Shown in pieces: positions 9,866-16,912 of a stretch of 33,945 bases of DNA (its first letter is position 1; every line of letters starts with the position of its first letter). The notes beneath the pieces were generated by a model. The model was not told the DNA's origin and ran no database searches. It worked only from the letters and a program-made list of their open reading frames with translations. This DNA comes from an uncultured Nostocoides sp. (GTDB taxonomy: Bacteria > Actinomycetota > Actinomycetes > Actinomycetales > Dermatophilaceae): the NCBI GenBank assembly GCA_937907685.1, contig CALCXF010000007.1:1-33945 (forward strand), written 5' to 3'. The translations under genes were made by a program, and so were the position numbers.

Positions 9866-10333
9866 ATGGTCACCACCGACCACCCCGTGCACAGTGCACC
9901 ACGCCACGCCCGACCGTTACCCGGGCGGCTGTCCCGCCGCGTCGGCTACACCCTCGCCATCGTCCTCAACGTCGTCCTCCTCGTGCTCGTCGACGACGTC
10001 CCCGGCTGGCAGGCGTTGCCCTTCCTGACCGACGACTTCGCCGCCGTGCTGTGGCTCGTCAATGCGTCGATCGTCGCTGGCATCCTCGCGAACTCCGTCT
10101 ATGTGGTCCACGACCCGCCCTGGGTGCGCGCCTTGGGTGACGTCGTCACGACCAGCGTCGGACTCGCCGCCCTCATCCGGATGTGGCAGGTGTTCCCCAT
10201 CGAGTTAGCCGAGACCTGGGTCGACATGGATCTCGTCGCCCGTTGGGTGCTTGCCGTCGGCATCGCCGGCAGCGTCGTCGGCATCGTGGCCTGTGCCGCT
10301 CGACTGGTGCGGGCGCTCACCCCGCCCGACTGA
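9866..10333 (+). CDS. Small four-helix membrane protein, unknown function
   Basis: The 155 residues have a basic N-terminus (HARPLPGRLSRRV) and four predicted membrane helices at about 27-43, 58-80, 90-110 and 124-148. Helix 2 contains AAVLWLVNASIVAGILANSV, helix 3 LGDVVTTSVGLAALIRMW, helix 4 VLAVGIAGSVVGIVACA. A GGAGG ribosome site lies 8 nt before the ATG. I do not recognise a named family. It stands alone between a divergent aldolase gene and the convergent DNA ligase gene. The 200 bp upstream hold a short imperfect direct repeat built on CAGCCGGGC but no clear promoter. Confidence 0.8.
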   Translation: MVTTDHPVHSAPRHARPLPGRLSRRVGYTLAIVLNVVLLVLVDDVPGWQALPFLTDDFAAVLWLVNASIVAGILANSVYVVHDPPWVRALGDVVTTSVGLAALIRMWQVFPIELAETWVDMDLVARWVLAVGIAGSVVGIVACAARLVRALTPPD

Positions 10334-10362
10334 GCGGCACCGCGACGCGCCGGCAGCCCCGG

Positions 10363-11901
10363 TCAAGCGTCGGGGGCGAGCGACCGCACCGTGGCGATGG
10401 TGTCGGCCTCGTCGGCCGACTTGTCGTCGCGGTAGCGGAGCACCCGGGCGAACCGCAGCGCGACCCCGCCCGGATAGCGACGGGAGATCTGCAGCCCGTC
10501 GAAGGCGACCTCGACGACCTGCTCCGGCCGCAGCGGCACGACCCACCCGTCCGTGCCGTCGACGGCGAGCTCCGCGAAGCGCTCGGTCTGCCAGCGAAGC
10601 ATCTCGTCGGTCATGCCCTTGAAGGTCTTCCCGATCATGACGAACTCGCCGGACTCCGGGTCGCGCGCACCGAGGTGGATGTTGGAGAGGAGACCACGGC
10701 GCCGGCCCGATCCCCACTCCACGGCGAGGACGACCAGGTCCAGCGTGTGCGTGGGCTTGACCTTGACCCAACCGCTCCCCCGCCGCCCGGCTGCGTAGAG
10801 ACTCGTCGCGGCCTTGACGACGACGCCTTCATGCCCCGAGGCGATGAGCTCCTCGAAGAACGTCACGACGTCCGTGACCTCCGTGGTGACGCGCCGGGGG
10901 ACGAGGAGGTGCGGGGCCAGCTCCTCGAGGGCCTCGTGCCGCACCCGGGCCGACTCGTCGATGAGGTCGACGCCGTCCCGGTGGAGGATGTCGAAGACGT
11001 ACGTCGTCAGGGGCACGGTCGCCCGGAGGTTGGCCACGTCGGCGGAGCTCGCCGTGCGCGAGCCGGTCACCTGGAAGGGCGCCGGTCGCCCGTCGTCCCT
11101 CAGAACGATGGCCTCGCCGTCGAGCACGAGGTCACCCCCCGGTAGGGCAGCGACCGCCTCGAGCACCTCGGGCACCCGGTCGGTGATCTCGTCGAGGCTG
11201 CGGGTGTAGACGCGAATGCCGCCGGCCCTGCGGTGCACCTGGACCCGGATGCCGTCGAGCTTGCCGTCGACGATCAGCTCACCGCCGCCGACCGCGTCCG
11301 CCGCCTCCTCGGGCGTCTTCGCCGACGCCGCGAGCATCGGCCGCAGGGGTCGCCCCACGACGAGCCCCACCTCCGCCAGCGCCGCCTCCCCGCCCCGGGC
11401 GGCGAGACCCGCCACCTCCGCCGCCGTGCCGGCGAGCATGGCGGCACGACGCACGACCGGCTCGGGGACGGCATACGCCTTCGCGACCGCCGCGAGGACG
11501 ACGCCGTCGAGCGCACCCTGACGCAGGTTGCCCGTGATGAGGTCGCGCAGGAAGCTCTGCTCCTCCGCCGTCGCACGCCCCAGGAGTGCCGCCAGCTCGG
11601 CCCGCCGGGACGCGGTCGAACCGGCGCCCGCCGTCGTCGCGAGGCGGTCGAACGCGGCATCCACGTCGGCCACGGTGAGTGAGGGTGCGGTCGCGGGTTC
11701 GGGGAGGGATCCCAGCGAGCGGAACCCGACGCCGAGCCGCCGTTGCGGAAGGACACCGGAGAGGTGGGCGACCACGACGCCGACCTCCTCGGCGTCGCAG
11801 CGGGCGAACAGCGCCGCCAGCGCGTCGGTCTTGGCGGTGCGAGAGCGAGTGGCGGACACCGTGCGCGATGCCGACACGACGTCGGCGAGCGTCACGTCCA
11901 T
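10363..11901 (-). CDS. ligB: ATP-dependent DNA ligase (LigB-like)
   Basis: This 512-residue enzyme has the three-domain layout of archaeal/eukaryotic-type ligases. An N-terminal helical DNA-binding domain comes first (conserved ITGNLRQGALDG near 122-133), then the adenylation domain with the nucleotidyl-lysine motif DGKLDGIR (Lys214), LVLDGEAIV, EGVVVK and GWVKVKP, and a C-terminal OB fold with RYPGGVALRFARVLRYRDDK. It would seal nicks using ATP, transferring AMP from Lys214. The length equals mycobacterial LigB, an accessory ligase beside the essential NAD-dependent LigA. No polymerase or nuclease domain (as in LigD) and no Ku gene are near. The hexamer CAGGAT lies 6 nt before the ATG, a weak match to the leaderless pattern seen elsewhere here. 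Confidence 0.94.
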   Translation of the reverse strand: MDVTLADVVSASRTVSATRSRTAKTDALAALFARCDAEEVGVVVAHLSGVLPQRRLGVGFRSLGSLPEPATAPSLTVADVDAAFDRLATTAGAGSTASRRAELAALLGRATAEEQSFLRDLITGNLRQGALDGVVLAAVAKAYAVPEPVVRRAAMLAGTAAEVAGLAARGGEAALAEVGLVVGRPLRPMLAASAKTPEEAADAVGGGELIVDGKLDGIRVQVHRRAGGIRVYTRSLDEITDRVPEVLEAVAALPGGDLVLDGEAIVLRDDGRPAPFQVTGSRTASSADVANLRATVPLTTYVFDILHRDGVDLIDESARVRHEALEELAPHLLVPRRVTTEVTDVVTFFEELIASGHEGVVVKAATSLYAAGRRGSGWVKVKPTHTLDLVVLAVEWGSGRRRGLLSNIHLGARDPESGEFVMIGKTFKGMTDEMLRWQTERFAELAVDGTDGWVVPLRPEQVVEVAFDGLQISRRYPGGVALRFARVLRYRDDKSADEADTIATVRSLAPDA

Positions 11902-11941
11902 CCGCTCATCCTGCCCGCCACCACCGACATCTGGTCCTGCC

Positions 11942-12613
11942 TCAGCCGGCCCGGTCCACCCGCAGGTCGATCGGGGTGCAGACCCCGTTGTTCGACTTCT
12001 CCGCCGAGCACGCGGTCACGCCCACGACCACCGGCACCCGTGCCTCGACCGAGAAGCGGTCACCCGGTCGCGTCGGTGGCGGGTCGATCTGCAGCTCACC
12101 GCGGTCGTCGGTCCACACGTCCATGAAGACGTTGAGGGTCGAGCCGATCCGGTCGGGGTCGACGCCGTGCGGTCCGAGCGCGGCGACGAGGTTGGCGAAG
12201 CAGCTGGGGTGCTGGGCGCCCAGCAGCTCGGGGTACAGGATGTCGAACGTGTCCTGGCTGCACGGCGTCAGCGTGAGGTCATGCACGCCGACGGTGTCCT
12301 CGACGACCTGGGCGAGCACTCGGCTGCGGCTGCTGTAGAGGAGCGAGCCGGTCGAGACGTAGATCGAGTTCCCGTAGTCGGTCGTCCGGCCCGACGAGAA
12401 CACCTCGGCCGGGTCGTCCGCGGCCACGAGGTAGACGTCGCTCACCTGCTCGCCGCACGGGTCGAGAACGGTGAGGCGGTCACCAGGGTCAAGCCGGACA
12501 GCGGTGCCGGTCTGCGGCGCGACGCGGGTCCAGCCGGCCCCGGGGTGATCGTCGGAGCCGTCGTATGCCGGCGGCTCGCCCTGTCGTGGGAAGCGGCGCC
12601 GGGCGGGGTTCAC
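11942..12613 (-). CDS. DUF1989 / urea-carboxylase-associated family protein (carboxyguanidine deiminase-like)
   Basis: From the GTG at 12613, 223 residues cover one DUF1989 domain. Key patterns are DPCGEQVSDVYLVAADD (Cys53), YSSRSRVLAQVVEDTVGVHD, LTPCSQDTFD (Cys118), HPSCFANL (Cys138), STLNVFMDVWTDDRGELQI and the C-terminal CSAEKSNNGVCTPIDLRV (Cys202, Cys212). DUF1989 includes the UAAP1/UAAP2 proteins, two of which form carboxyguanidine deiminase CgdAB in guanidine degradation. Here there is a single copy and no guanidine or urea carboxylase nearby, so the substrate is open; amino-group release from a guanidino-type compound is inference. The start overlaps the stop of the YqcI/YcgG gene as GTGA, so the two are translationally coupled. 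The longer upstream frame is shadow sequence. Confidence 0.88.
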   Translation of the reverse strand: MNPARRRFPRQGEPPAYDGSDDHPGAGWTRVAPQTGTAVRLDPGDRLTVLDPCGEQVSDVYLVAADDPAEVFSSGRTTDYGNSIYVSTGSLLYSSRSRVLAQVVEDTVGVHDLTLTPCSQDTFDILYPELLGAQHPSCFANLVAALGPHGVDPDRIGSTLNVFMDVWTDDRGELQIDPPPTRPGDRFSVEARVPVVVGVTACSAEKSNNGVCTPIDLRVDRAG

Positions 12614-13413
12614 CGGGCGCCCTCGCCGGTGACGCTCTCCGGGTCGGGTTCGAAGGGCGGCGTCCAGCCGGTCGGCACCGCACGCCCCGCATACTGTCGG
12701 GCCTCCGAGGTCTCCCCGTGGTCGCTGACCATCGGGTTGACGGAGCCCTGGAGCTCGGTGTCGCGGCGGCGGATCGTGTCTCGCATCCGCTCGTAGCGGC
12801 CGTCCGCCCGCATCCGCTCGAACTGGTCGTGGAGGTTGAAGACCAGGGTGGGCAGCGGAGCGCGCCGTGCCACGCGTGAGGCGTTGGGGTGCAGACCGAC
12901 GACGAAGAACGCCGTCCCGGCAACGCTGAACGCGAAGTGCGGGTTCTCCGGGTCTGCGGCCACGCCCTCGGCCCACGGCTCCGCGTCGCGCTCGTGCAGG
13001 TGCTGGAGCGCCTTCCACAGGAGCCGCTCGAAGTCGCTCTCGTGAGCCGGGACCGGACCTCGGAAGCAGGCGACGAAGGACACGAGGTCGCCCTCCTGGT
13101 CGACCTCGTGCGCATAGCTGCCCAGGGCCGCAACCAGCTGGTCGAGCGAGCCACCGGACGAGGTGTCGTCGAGCGCGTCGAGGACGACCATCGTGGCCGC
13201 GGCGCGTCGAAAGACCGACCGCGCGCCGAGGCACGGGTACTCGGGGTGCGACACCATCTCCTCGATCGCGTCCACGATGTCCCCACGGGGGGCGTCACCG
13301 AGATCCTCGGCCGCCCTCTCCTCGAGGACCTCCACGAGGGGGTCCGTCACGTTTCTGCGGCGGATGGCAGGGGCACGGCGGGTCCTCTCCTCGGGCGTCA
13401 CAGGGTGCCACAT
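12610..13413 (-). CDS. YqcI/YcgG family protein (GntA-like, possible heme-dependent guanidino N-hydroxylase)
   Basis: This 267-residue protein has the full family signature: YPCLGARSVFRR (59-70), LVSFVACFRGP (110-120), DFERLLWKALQHLHERD (128-143), the block from FAFSVAGTAFFVVGLHP to ASRVARR (160-184), PTLVFNLHDQFERMR, and LQGSVNPMVSDHG with ETSEARQYAGR (221-244). Family members are now often named after GntA, the heme-dependent N-hydroxylase acting on a guanidino arginine derivative in guanitoxin synthesis; most homologues are untested. The next gene, overlapping by 4 nt, is a DUF1989 protein, a family with carboxyguanidine deiminases, so both could act on guanidino compounds (inference). The ATG start lies inside the left arm of a 26-bp palindrome; AGGGG is only one base away, so a GTG four codons later (13401) cannot be excluded. 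Confidence 0.86.
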   Translation of the reverse strand: MWHPVTPEERTRRAPAIRRRNVTDPLVEVLEERAAEDLGDAPRGDIVDAIEEMVSHPEYPCLGARSVFRRAAATMVVLDALDDTSSGGSLDQLVAALGSYAHEVDQEGDLVSFVACFRGPVPAHESDFERLLWKALQHLHERDAEPWAEGVAADPENPHFAFSVAGTAFFVVGLHPNASRVARRAPLPTLVFNLHDQFERMRADGRYERMRDTIRRRDTELQGSVNPMVSDHGETSEARQYAGRAVPTGWTPPFEPDPESVTGEGAR

Positions 13414-13436
13414 ACCCCTGCCGGAACGGGGGTATG
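13411..13436. promoter_or_regulatory. Perfect 8-bp inverted repeat across the GntA-like start codon, candidate operator
   Basis: CATACCCC (13411-13418) and GGGGTATG (13429-13436) are exact reverse complements with a 10-nt spacer. The left arm contains the start codon of the YqcI/YcgG gene. A centre at about 18 bp from arm to arm suits a dimeric repressor; in RNA it would hide the start codon and the AGGGG site in a hairpin. Either reading implies control of the gene pair. Confidence 0.5.
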
Positions 13437-13494
13437 CCGTCCTCCGACGTGACGCCCGTCTCGACACCCTGCGCCCGACGACAGGGCCGAGAAA

Positions 13495-14187
13495 TCAGTC
13501 GCTGGAGCTCGTGAGGTGGTGGGGAGCCCCGACCTCCTTGCTCTCCGGCGACCCCCGCTCACGCAGGTAGATGGCGAAGACCACCATCGTCCCGATGGCC
13601 AGCAGCTCCGACTGCCAGTTCTGCAGCGTCCGGCTCCAGAAGTCCGGCGCCCGGAGGTACTCACCGAGGGACATCGGGTCGAGCCGGTCGCGCAGCCGCT
13701 CCTCGTTGTTCGCGACGCGCCCGGCGATCGCCTGGGCGGTCCACGACAGGACGAAGAGGACCGCCATGGCCGTGACGAGGGAGTGGGAGTAGAGCCGGGT
13801 CCGCCAGCCACCCACTGTGGCCCACGACGGTGAGCCCGCCCTGGCGTGGCTCTTCACCAGCTGCTGCTGGTCGGACTCGCGTCCCTCGTTCCCGGGCGGC
13901 TTGGACTCGGATGACCCGCGCTGCACGAGCCAGACCGTGAAGAAGATGTAGAGGACGAACTGGAGGAACTCCGACTGCCAGTTCTCCGCGACGTCCACGG
14001 CGAACGTCGAAGACGTCACGTAGCGCCACAGCGAGATCTCCTGCAGCCCTGCGGTCCTCGCCTCCTCGTTGTAGAGGGCCGCACCCCACCAGGACTGCGC
14101 AGCGAGGGTGAGGAGGAGGAGCCCGCCGAAGACGAGGGAGAGGGAGTTGTCGCGCCAGAACGAGCGCTGGTCCCCGGCGCTCGTCAT
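13495..14187 (-). CDS. DUF6766-family membrane protein with internal duplication
   Basis: The 230 residues form two homologous halves of about 80 residues. Each has a hydrophobic helix (16-34 and 135-156), an acidic NEE segment (40-42 and 160-163), an SLWRY/SLGEY turn, the motif NWQSE(F/L)L (69-75 and 190-196), a second helix (73-90 and 193-210) and a QRGSSESK / ERGSPESK end. A polar linker (92-130) joins them. The NWQSE wording is the mark of DUF6766, function unknown. Four membrane helices are expected, with the linker on one side. The start overlaps the stop of a 27-codon ORF as ATGA, so its translation is coupled to that small gene. Confidence 0.85.
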   Translation of the reverse strand: MTSAGDQRSFWRDNSLSLVFGGLLLLTLAAQSWWGAALYNEEARTAGLQEISLWRYVTSSTFAVDVAENWQSEFLQFVLYIFFTVWLVQRGSSESKPPGNEGRESDQQQLVKSHARAGSPSWATVGGWRTRLYSHSLVTAMAVLFVLSWTAQAIAGRVANNEERLRDRLDPMSLGEYLRAPDFWSRTLQNWQSELLAIGTMVVFAIYLRERGSPESKEVGAPHHLTSSSD

Positions 14188-14267
14188 CGCGCGGCCAGCC
14201 CGACCCAGATGCAGAACGCCAGACCGACCACGATGAACACGGCATACGCGGTGAAGACGACCCTCAT
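14184..14267 (-). CDS. 27-residue single-helix membrane peptide
   Basis: The short frame MRVVFTAYAV... encodes a basic-start, one-helix peptide (hydrophobic residues 8-25, with one Cys) ending in LAAR. It is probably real: a strong GGGAGGG ribosome site sits 8 nt before its ATG, it begins 4 nt after the lipoprotein gene stop, and its stop overlaps the DUF6766 start (ATGA). It could be a functional membrane microprotein partner of DUF6766 or chiefly a leader that couples translation to it. No homologue is known to me. Confidence 0.65.
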   Translation of the reverse strand: MRVVFTAYAVFIVVGLAFCIWVGLAAR

Positions 14268-14271
14268 CCCG

Positions 14272-14709
14272 TCACCCTCCCTCGACATCGCAGTCGTACG
14301 GCTCGGACCGGTCCGAGGTTCGCCGGCACCCCGCGGCGGTGACGAGCCAGCCCGTGTCGAAGAGGGCGAGGAACACCGTGTCCCCCTCGTACCGCACCTG
14401 CGCCCCGTGGCCGGCGACATCGACAGACTCGGCCGCGCCTGCGCCACCCAGCCCCAGCTGACGCAGAGCGGCGTCGCAGCTGGACCCGGTGTTCTCCTCG
14501 AGGGTGCTCCTCGTCTCGGGGGCGAGTCGCTCACAGGCGGATGCCGGGTCGATGCCGACCGCGTCGAGGAACGAGTCGGCGGCGCTGCGCGCGTCGGACT
14601 CGGCCGCACCGGCCCCGCAGCCGCCGACGGCCATCGCTGTGACCACCGCACACAGGGCGGCGCGGGCAGGTCCGGCGGGTCGTGGGTGGGGACCCGAACG
14701 GTGCGGCAT
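14272..14709 (-). CDS. Predicted secreted lipoprotein
   Basis: The 145 residues begin with a basic, proline-rich N-region, a hydrophobic stretch (ARAALCAVVTAMAVGG) and a lipobox AVGGC with Cys31 as the lipidated residue. The mature part starts with an Ala/Ser/Asp linker and a helix with Cys58 (residues 40-60), then SCDAALRQLGL, a beta-rich section DVAGHGAQVRYEGDTVFLALFDTGWLVTAAGC and a C-terminal Cys. The helix-then-sheet plan resembles small extracytoplasmic NTF2-like or SnoaL-like lipoproteins of actinobacteria, but I cannot assign a family. It is first in an operon with the 27-residue peptide and the DUF6766 protein. A TAGGCT -10 box 7 nt before the ATG indicates a leaderless mRNA. Confidence 0.82.
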   Translation of the reverse strand: MPHRSGPHPRPAGPARAALCAVVTAMAVGGCGAGAAESDARSAADSFLDAVGIDPASACERLAPETRSTLEENTGSSCDAALRQLGLGGAGAAESVDVAGHGAQVRYEGDTVFLALFDTGWLVTAAGCRRTSDRSEPYDCDVEGG

Positions 14710-14716
14710 GCCTCGC

Positions 14717-14722
14717 AGCCTA
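14717..14722 (-). promoter_or_regulatory. -10 box TAGGCT, leaderless promoter of the lipoprotein operon
   Basis: TAGGCT on the minus strand is separated by 7 nt from the ATG at 14709. No ribosome site is present in between. Confidence 0.5.
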
Positions 14723-14846
14723 GGACCGTCCGTCGGCGCCGCGAGCGATCACCGGCCCGTGTCGTCGGGAGGGCGCTTGCCGAGAAGGTCCCGAGCCGAC
14801 ACACTCCGCAACGCGCCCTCACGCCGGGCGGTCGGGCCGCGGCGCG

Positions 14847-15992
14847 TCAGGTCTGCACGACGGTGCCAGCAGCACGGAGGGCCGCGACCTCGTCGGCCGA
14901 GAAGCCATGGGCAAGGAGGTATGCCGTCGTGTCGGCTCCCGGGGCCGGTTCGGGTCCGGGGTCACGAACCGGTGTCCCGGACAGTCTCGGACCGGTGCGC
15001 GGGACGAGCGTGCCGCCGGGACCCGGAGCGAAGGTGCCCCGCGCGACGAGATGCGGATGGTGCGGCGCCTCGGTGAGTGAGAGCACCGGGGCCACGCAGG
15101 CGTCGGTGCCCTCGAACGCCGCTGCCCACTCGTCACGGGTCCGTGACCGGAACGCCGCGCTGAACGCGGCCCGGTGCGCCGGCCACGCCGCCACGTCGTA
15201 CTGCTCGCCCTCCACCGCGACGCCCAGCCCGTGCACCAGCTCCGCCCAGAAGGCGGGCTCGAGCGCCCCCACCGCGACGAACCGGCCGTCAGCACACTCG
15301 TAGACGTCGTAGAAGGGCGCCCCGCCGTCGAGGAGGTTGGCGGCCCGCTCGTCCTGCCAGGCTCCGGCTCCCACCAGGGCGTGCACCATCGTCAGCAGGT
15401 GTGCCGCACCGTCCACCATCGCGGCATCCACGACCTGCCCTCGTCCGGTCGTGCCTCGCGCGACGAGCGCGGCCAGCACCCCGGCGACGACGTACATCGA
15501 GCCGCCGGCGAAGTCACCGATCAGCGGCACGGGCACGACCGGGCGCTCCGCAGGGCCGAAGGTGTGCAGCGTCCCGGACACGGCGGCATACGTGATGTCG
15601 TGCCCGGCGCGTCCCGCCCACGGGCCGGTCTGGCCCCAGCCGGTCATCCGGGCGAGGACGAGCCGCGGGTTCCGTGCGAGGCACTCCTCGGGCCCGAGCC
15701 CCAGCCGCTCCACCACGCCGGGACGGTAGCCCTCGAGGAGGACGTCCGCCTCGTCCACGAGCCGCTGGACGACGGCCCGACCCGCCTCGTCCTTGAGGTC
15801 GACGACGATGCTCGGCCGCGAGCGGCGGAGCCCTCCGGCCACCGCCAGCGGGTTGGACTCGTCGGGTCGGTCGACGCGGACGACGTCCGCGCCCAGCTCG
15901 GCGAGGTACATGCCCGCGAAGGGCGTCGGTCCGATGCCGCCCAGCTCGACGACACGCACCCCGTCGAGGGGTCCGGGGGGTGCTCCGGTCAT
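14847..15992 (-). CDS. CaiB/BaiF family protein, alpha-methylacyl-CoA racemase-like
   Basis: The 381 residues have the interlocked-dimer CoA-transferase family fold, opening with LDGVRVVELGGIGPTPFAGM and LGADVVRVDRPDE. Residues equivalent to the catalytic set of mycobacterial MCR are in place: His131 in GHDITYAAVSG, Asp160 in IGDFAGGSMY and Glu245 in VGALEPAFWAEL. This points to racemisation of 2-methyl-branched acyl-CoA thioesters by an enolate rather than to CoA transfer, where the acylated Asp sits in a different motif. It feeds branched-chain or sterol side-chain beta-oxidation in relatives. Its ATG overlaps the stop of the FolP2-like gene, making it third in the fgd operon; a reason for that partnership is not evident. 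Confidence 0.9.
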   Translation of the reverse strand: MTGAPPGPLDGVRVVELGGIGPTPFAGMYLAELGADVVRVDRPDESNPLAVAGGLRRSRPSIVVDLKDEAGRAVVQRLVDEADVLLEGYRPGVVERLGLGPEECLARNPRLVLARMTGWGQTGPWAGRAGHDITYAAVSGTLHTFGPAERPVVPVPLIGDFAGGSMYVVAGVLAALVARGTTGRGQVVDAAMVDGAAHLLTMVHALVGAGAWQDERAANLLDGGAPFYDVYECADGRFVAVGALEPAFWAELVHGLGVAVEGEQYDVAAWPAHRAAFSAAFRSRTRDEWAAAFEGTDACVAPVLSLTEAPHHPHLVARGTFAPGPGGTLVPRTGPRLSGTPVRDPGPEPAPGADTTAYLLAHGFSADEVAALRAAGTVVQT

Positions 15993-16912
15993 GTCGGGAA
16001 GCCCCGGACGGTGAGCAGCGGCGGCCGGTCACCACGGATCGACGCCACCATGTCGACCACCCGCCGGGTCGCTCGCACGTCGTGGGCTCGGAACACCGTC
16101 GCCCCGAGCCACGCGGCCACGGCGGTGGCGGCGAGCGTTCCCTCAAGGCGCTCGTCGGGGGGCAGGTCGAGGGTCTCGCCGACGAAGTCCTTGCGCGAAA
16201 GAGCCTGCAGTACAGGAAGACCCAGCGCCACGACGGCCTCGGTGTGCCGCAGCAGGGTGAGTGAGTGGGCGGTCGTCTTGCCGAAGTCGAGGGTCGGGTC
16301 CACGAGCACCCGCTCGGGGGGGATGCCGGCCGCGACCGCCCGCTCGGCCCCCTCGCGCAGCGTGCGCAGCACGTCGTCGAGCACTCCCAGCGGTTCGGGT
16401 GGGTAGGTCACGGCATCCGGGTCCGTGCGAGGCGGAAGGCCGCCGGTGTGCGACACGACGTAGCCCGCCCCGACCTCGGCGGCCAGGTGCACCAGGTCGG
16501 GGTCGTGGCCCTGCCAGGTGTCGTTGACGAGGTCCACCCCGGCCTCGGCCGCCGCCGCACGCGCCACCTCGGCCCGCCAGGTGTCGAGGCTGAGGGCGAC
16601 GTCGGGGTGGGCCTCCCGCGCGAGAACGAGGAACGGCACGACTCGCTCGACCTCCTCCGTGGGCGACACGGCAGCACCGTCCTGGCCCGCCCGGACTCCG
16701 CCGACGTCGACGATGTCGGCGCCGGCTGCGACGGCCTCGTCGAGAGCCCCCCGGGCCGAGTCGAGGTCGGCGTGCCGGTTGCCCGCCCAGAACGAGTCCG
16801 GCGTCCGGTTGATCACCGCCATGACCGCCGGGCGCGACGCATCGTAGAGTCGGCCGCGAAGGCGCAGGGCGGCCGGCGGCCTCGGCACCGGGGTCTCGCT
16901 CGCGCCGGTCAC
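15989..16912 (-). CDS. folP: Dihydropteroate synthase paralogue (FolP2-like, probably not a folate enzyme)
   Basis: This 307-residue TIM barrel has pterin-binding elements: [10 protein letters not shown] (32-41), IVDVGG (67-72), [41 protein letters not shown] and [15 protein letters not shown]. The loop that normally reads GGESTRPG and helps form the pABA/sulfonamide site reads GGVRAGQDG. This matches the mycobacterial FolP2 group, reported not to have dihydropteroate synthase activity, rather than FolP1. Substrate is therefore unknown, probably another pterin-like or aromatic compound. The GTG start overlaps the fgd stop (GTGA), and its own stop overlaps the racemase-like start. Confidence 0.88.
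   Translation of the reverse strand: MTGASETPVPRPPAALRLRGRLYDASRPAVMAVINRTPDSFWAGNRHADLDSARGALDEAVAAGADIVDVGGVRAGQDGAAVSPTEEVERVVPFLVLAREAHPDVALSLDTWRAEVARAAAAEAGVDLVNDTWQGHDPDLVHLAAEVGAGYVVSHTGGLPPRTDPDAVTYPPEPLGVLDDVLRTLREGAERAVAAGIPPERVLVDPTLDFGKTTAHSLTLLRHTEAVVALGLPVLQALSRKDFVGETLDLPPDERLEGTLAATAVAAWLGATVFRAHDVRATRRVVDMVASIRGDRPPLLTVRGFPT

Noticed and set aside
12614-13234. N-terminal extension of the DUF1989 protein to 430 codons
   Set aside because: The extension lies wholly inside the YqcI/YcgG gene in another frame and is arginine-rich. The GTG at 12613 with a GTGA overlap gives a normal family length.
13414-13494. Guanidine (ykkC) riboswitch upstream of the GntA-like gene
   Set aside because: The gap of 81 nt is too short for the class I aptamer plus control region and shows only the palindrome, not the conserved riboswitch core.
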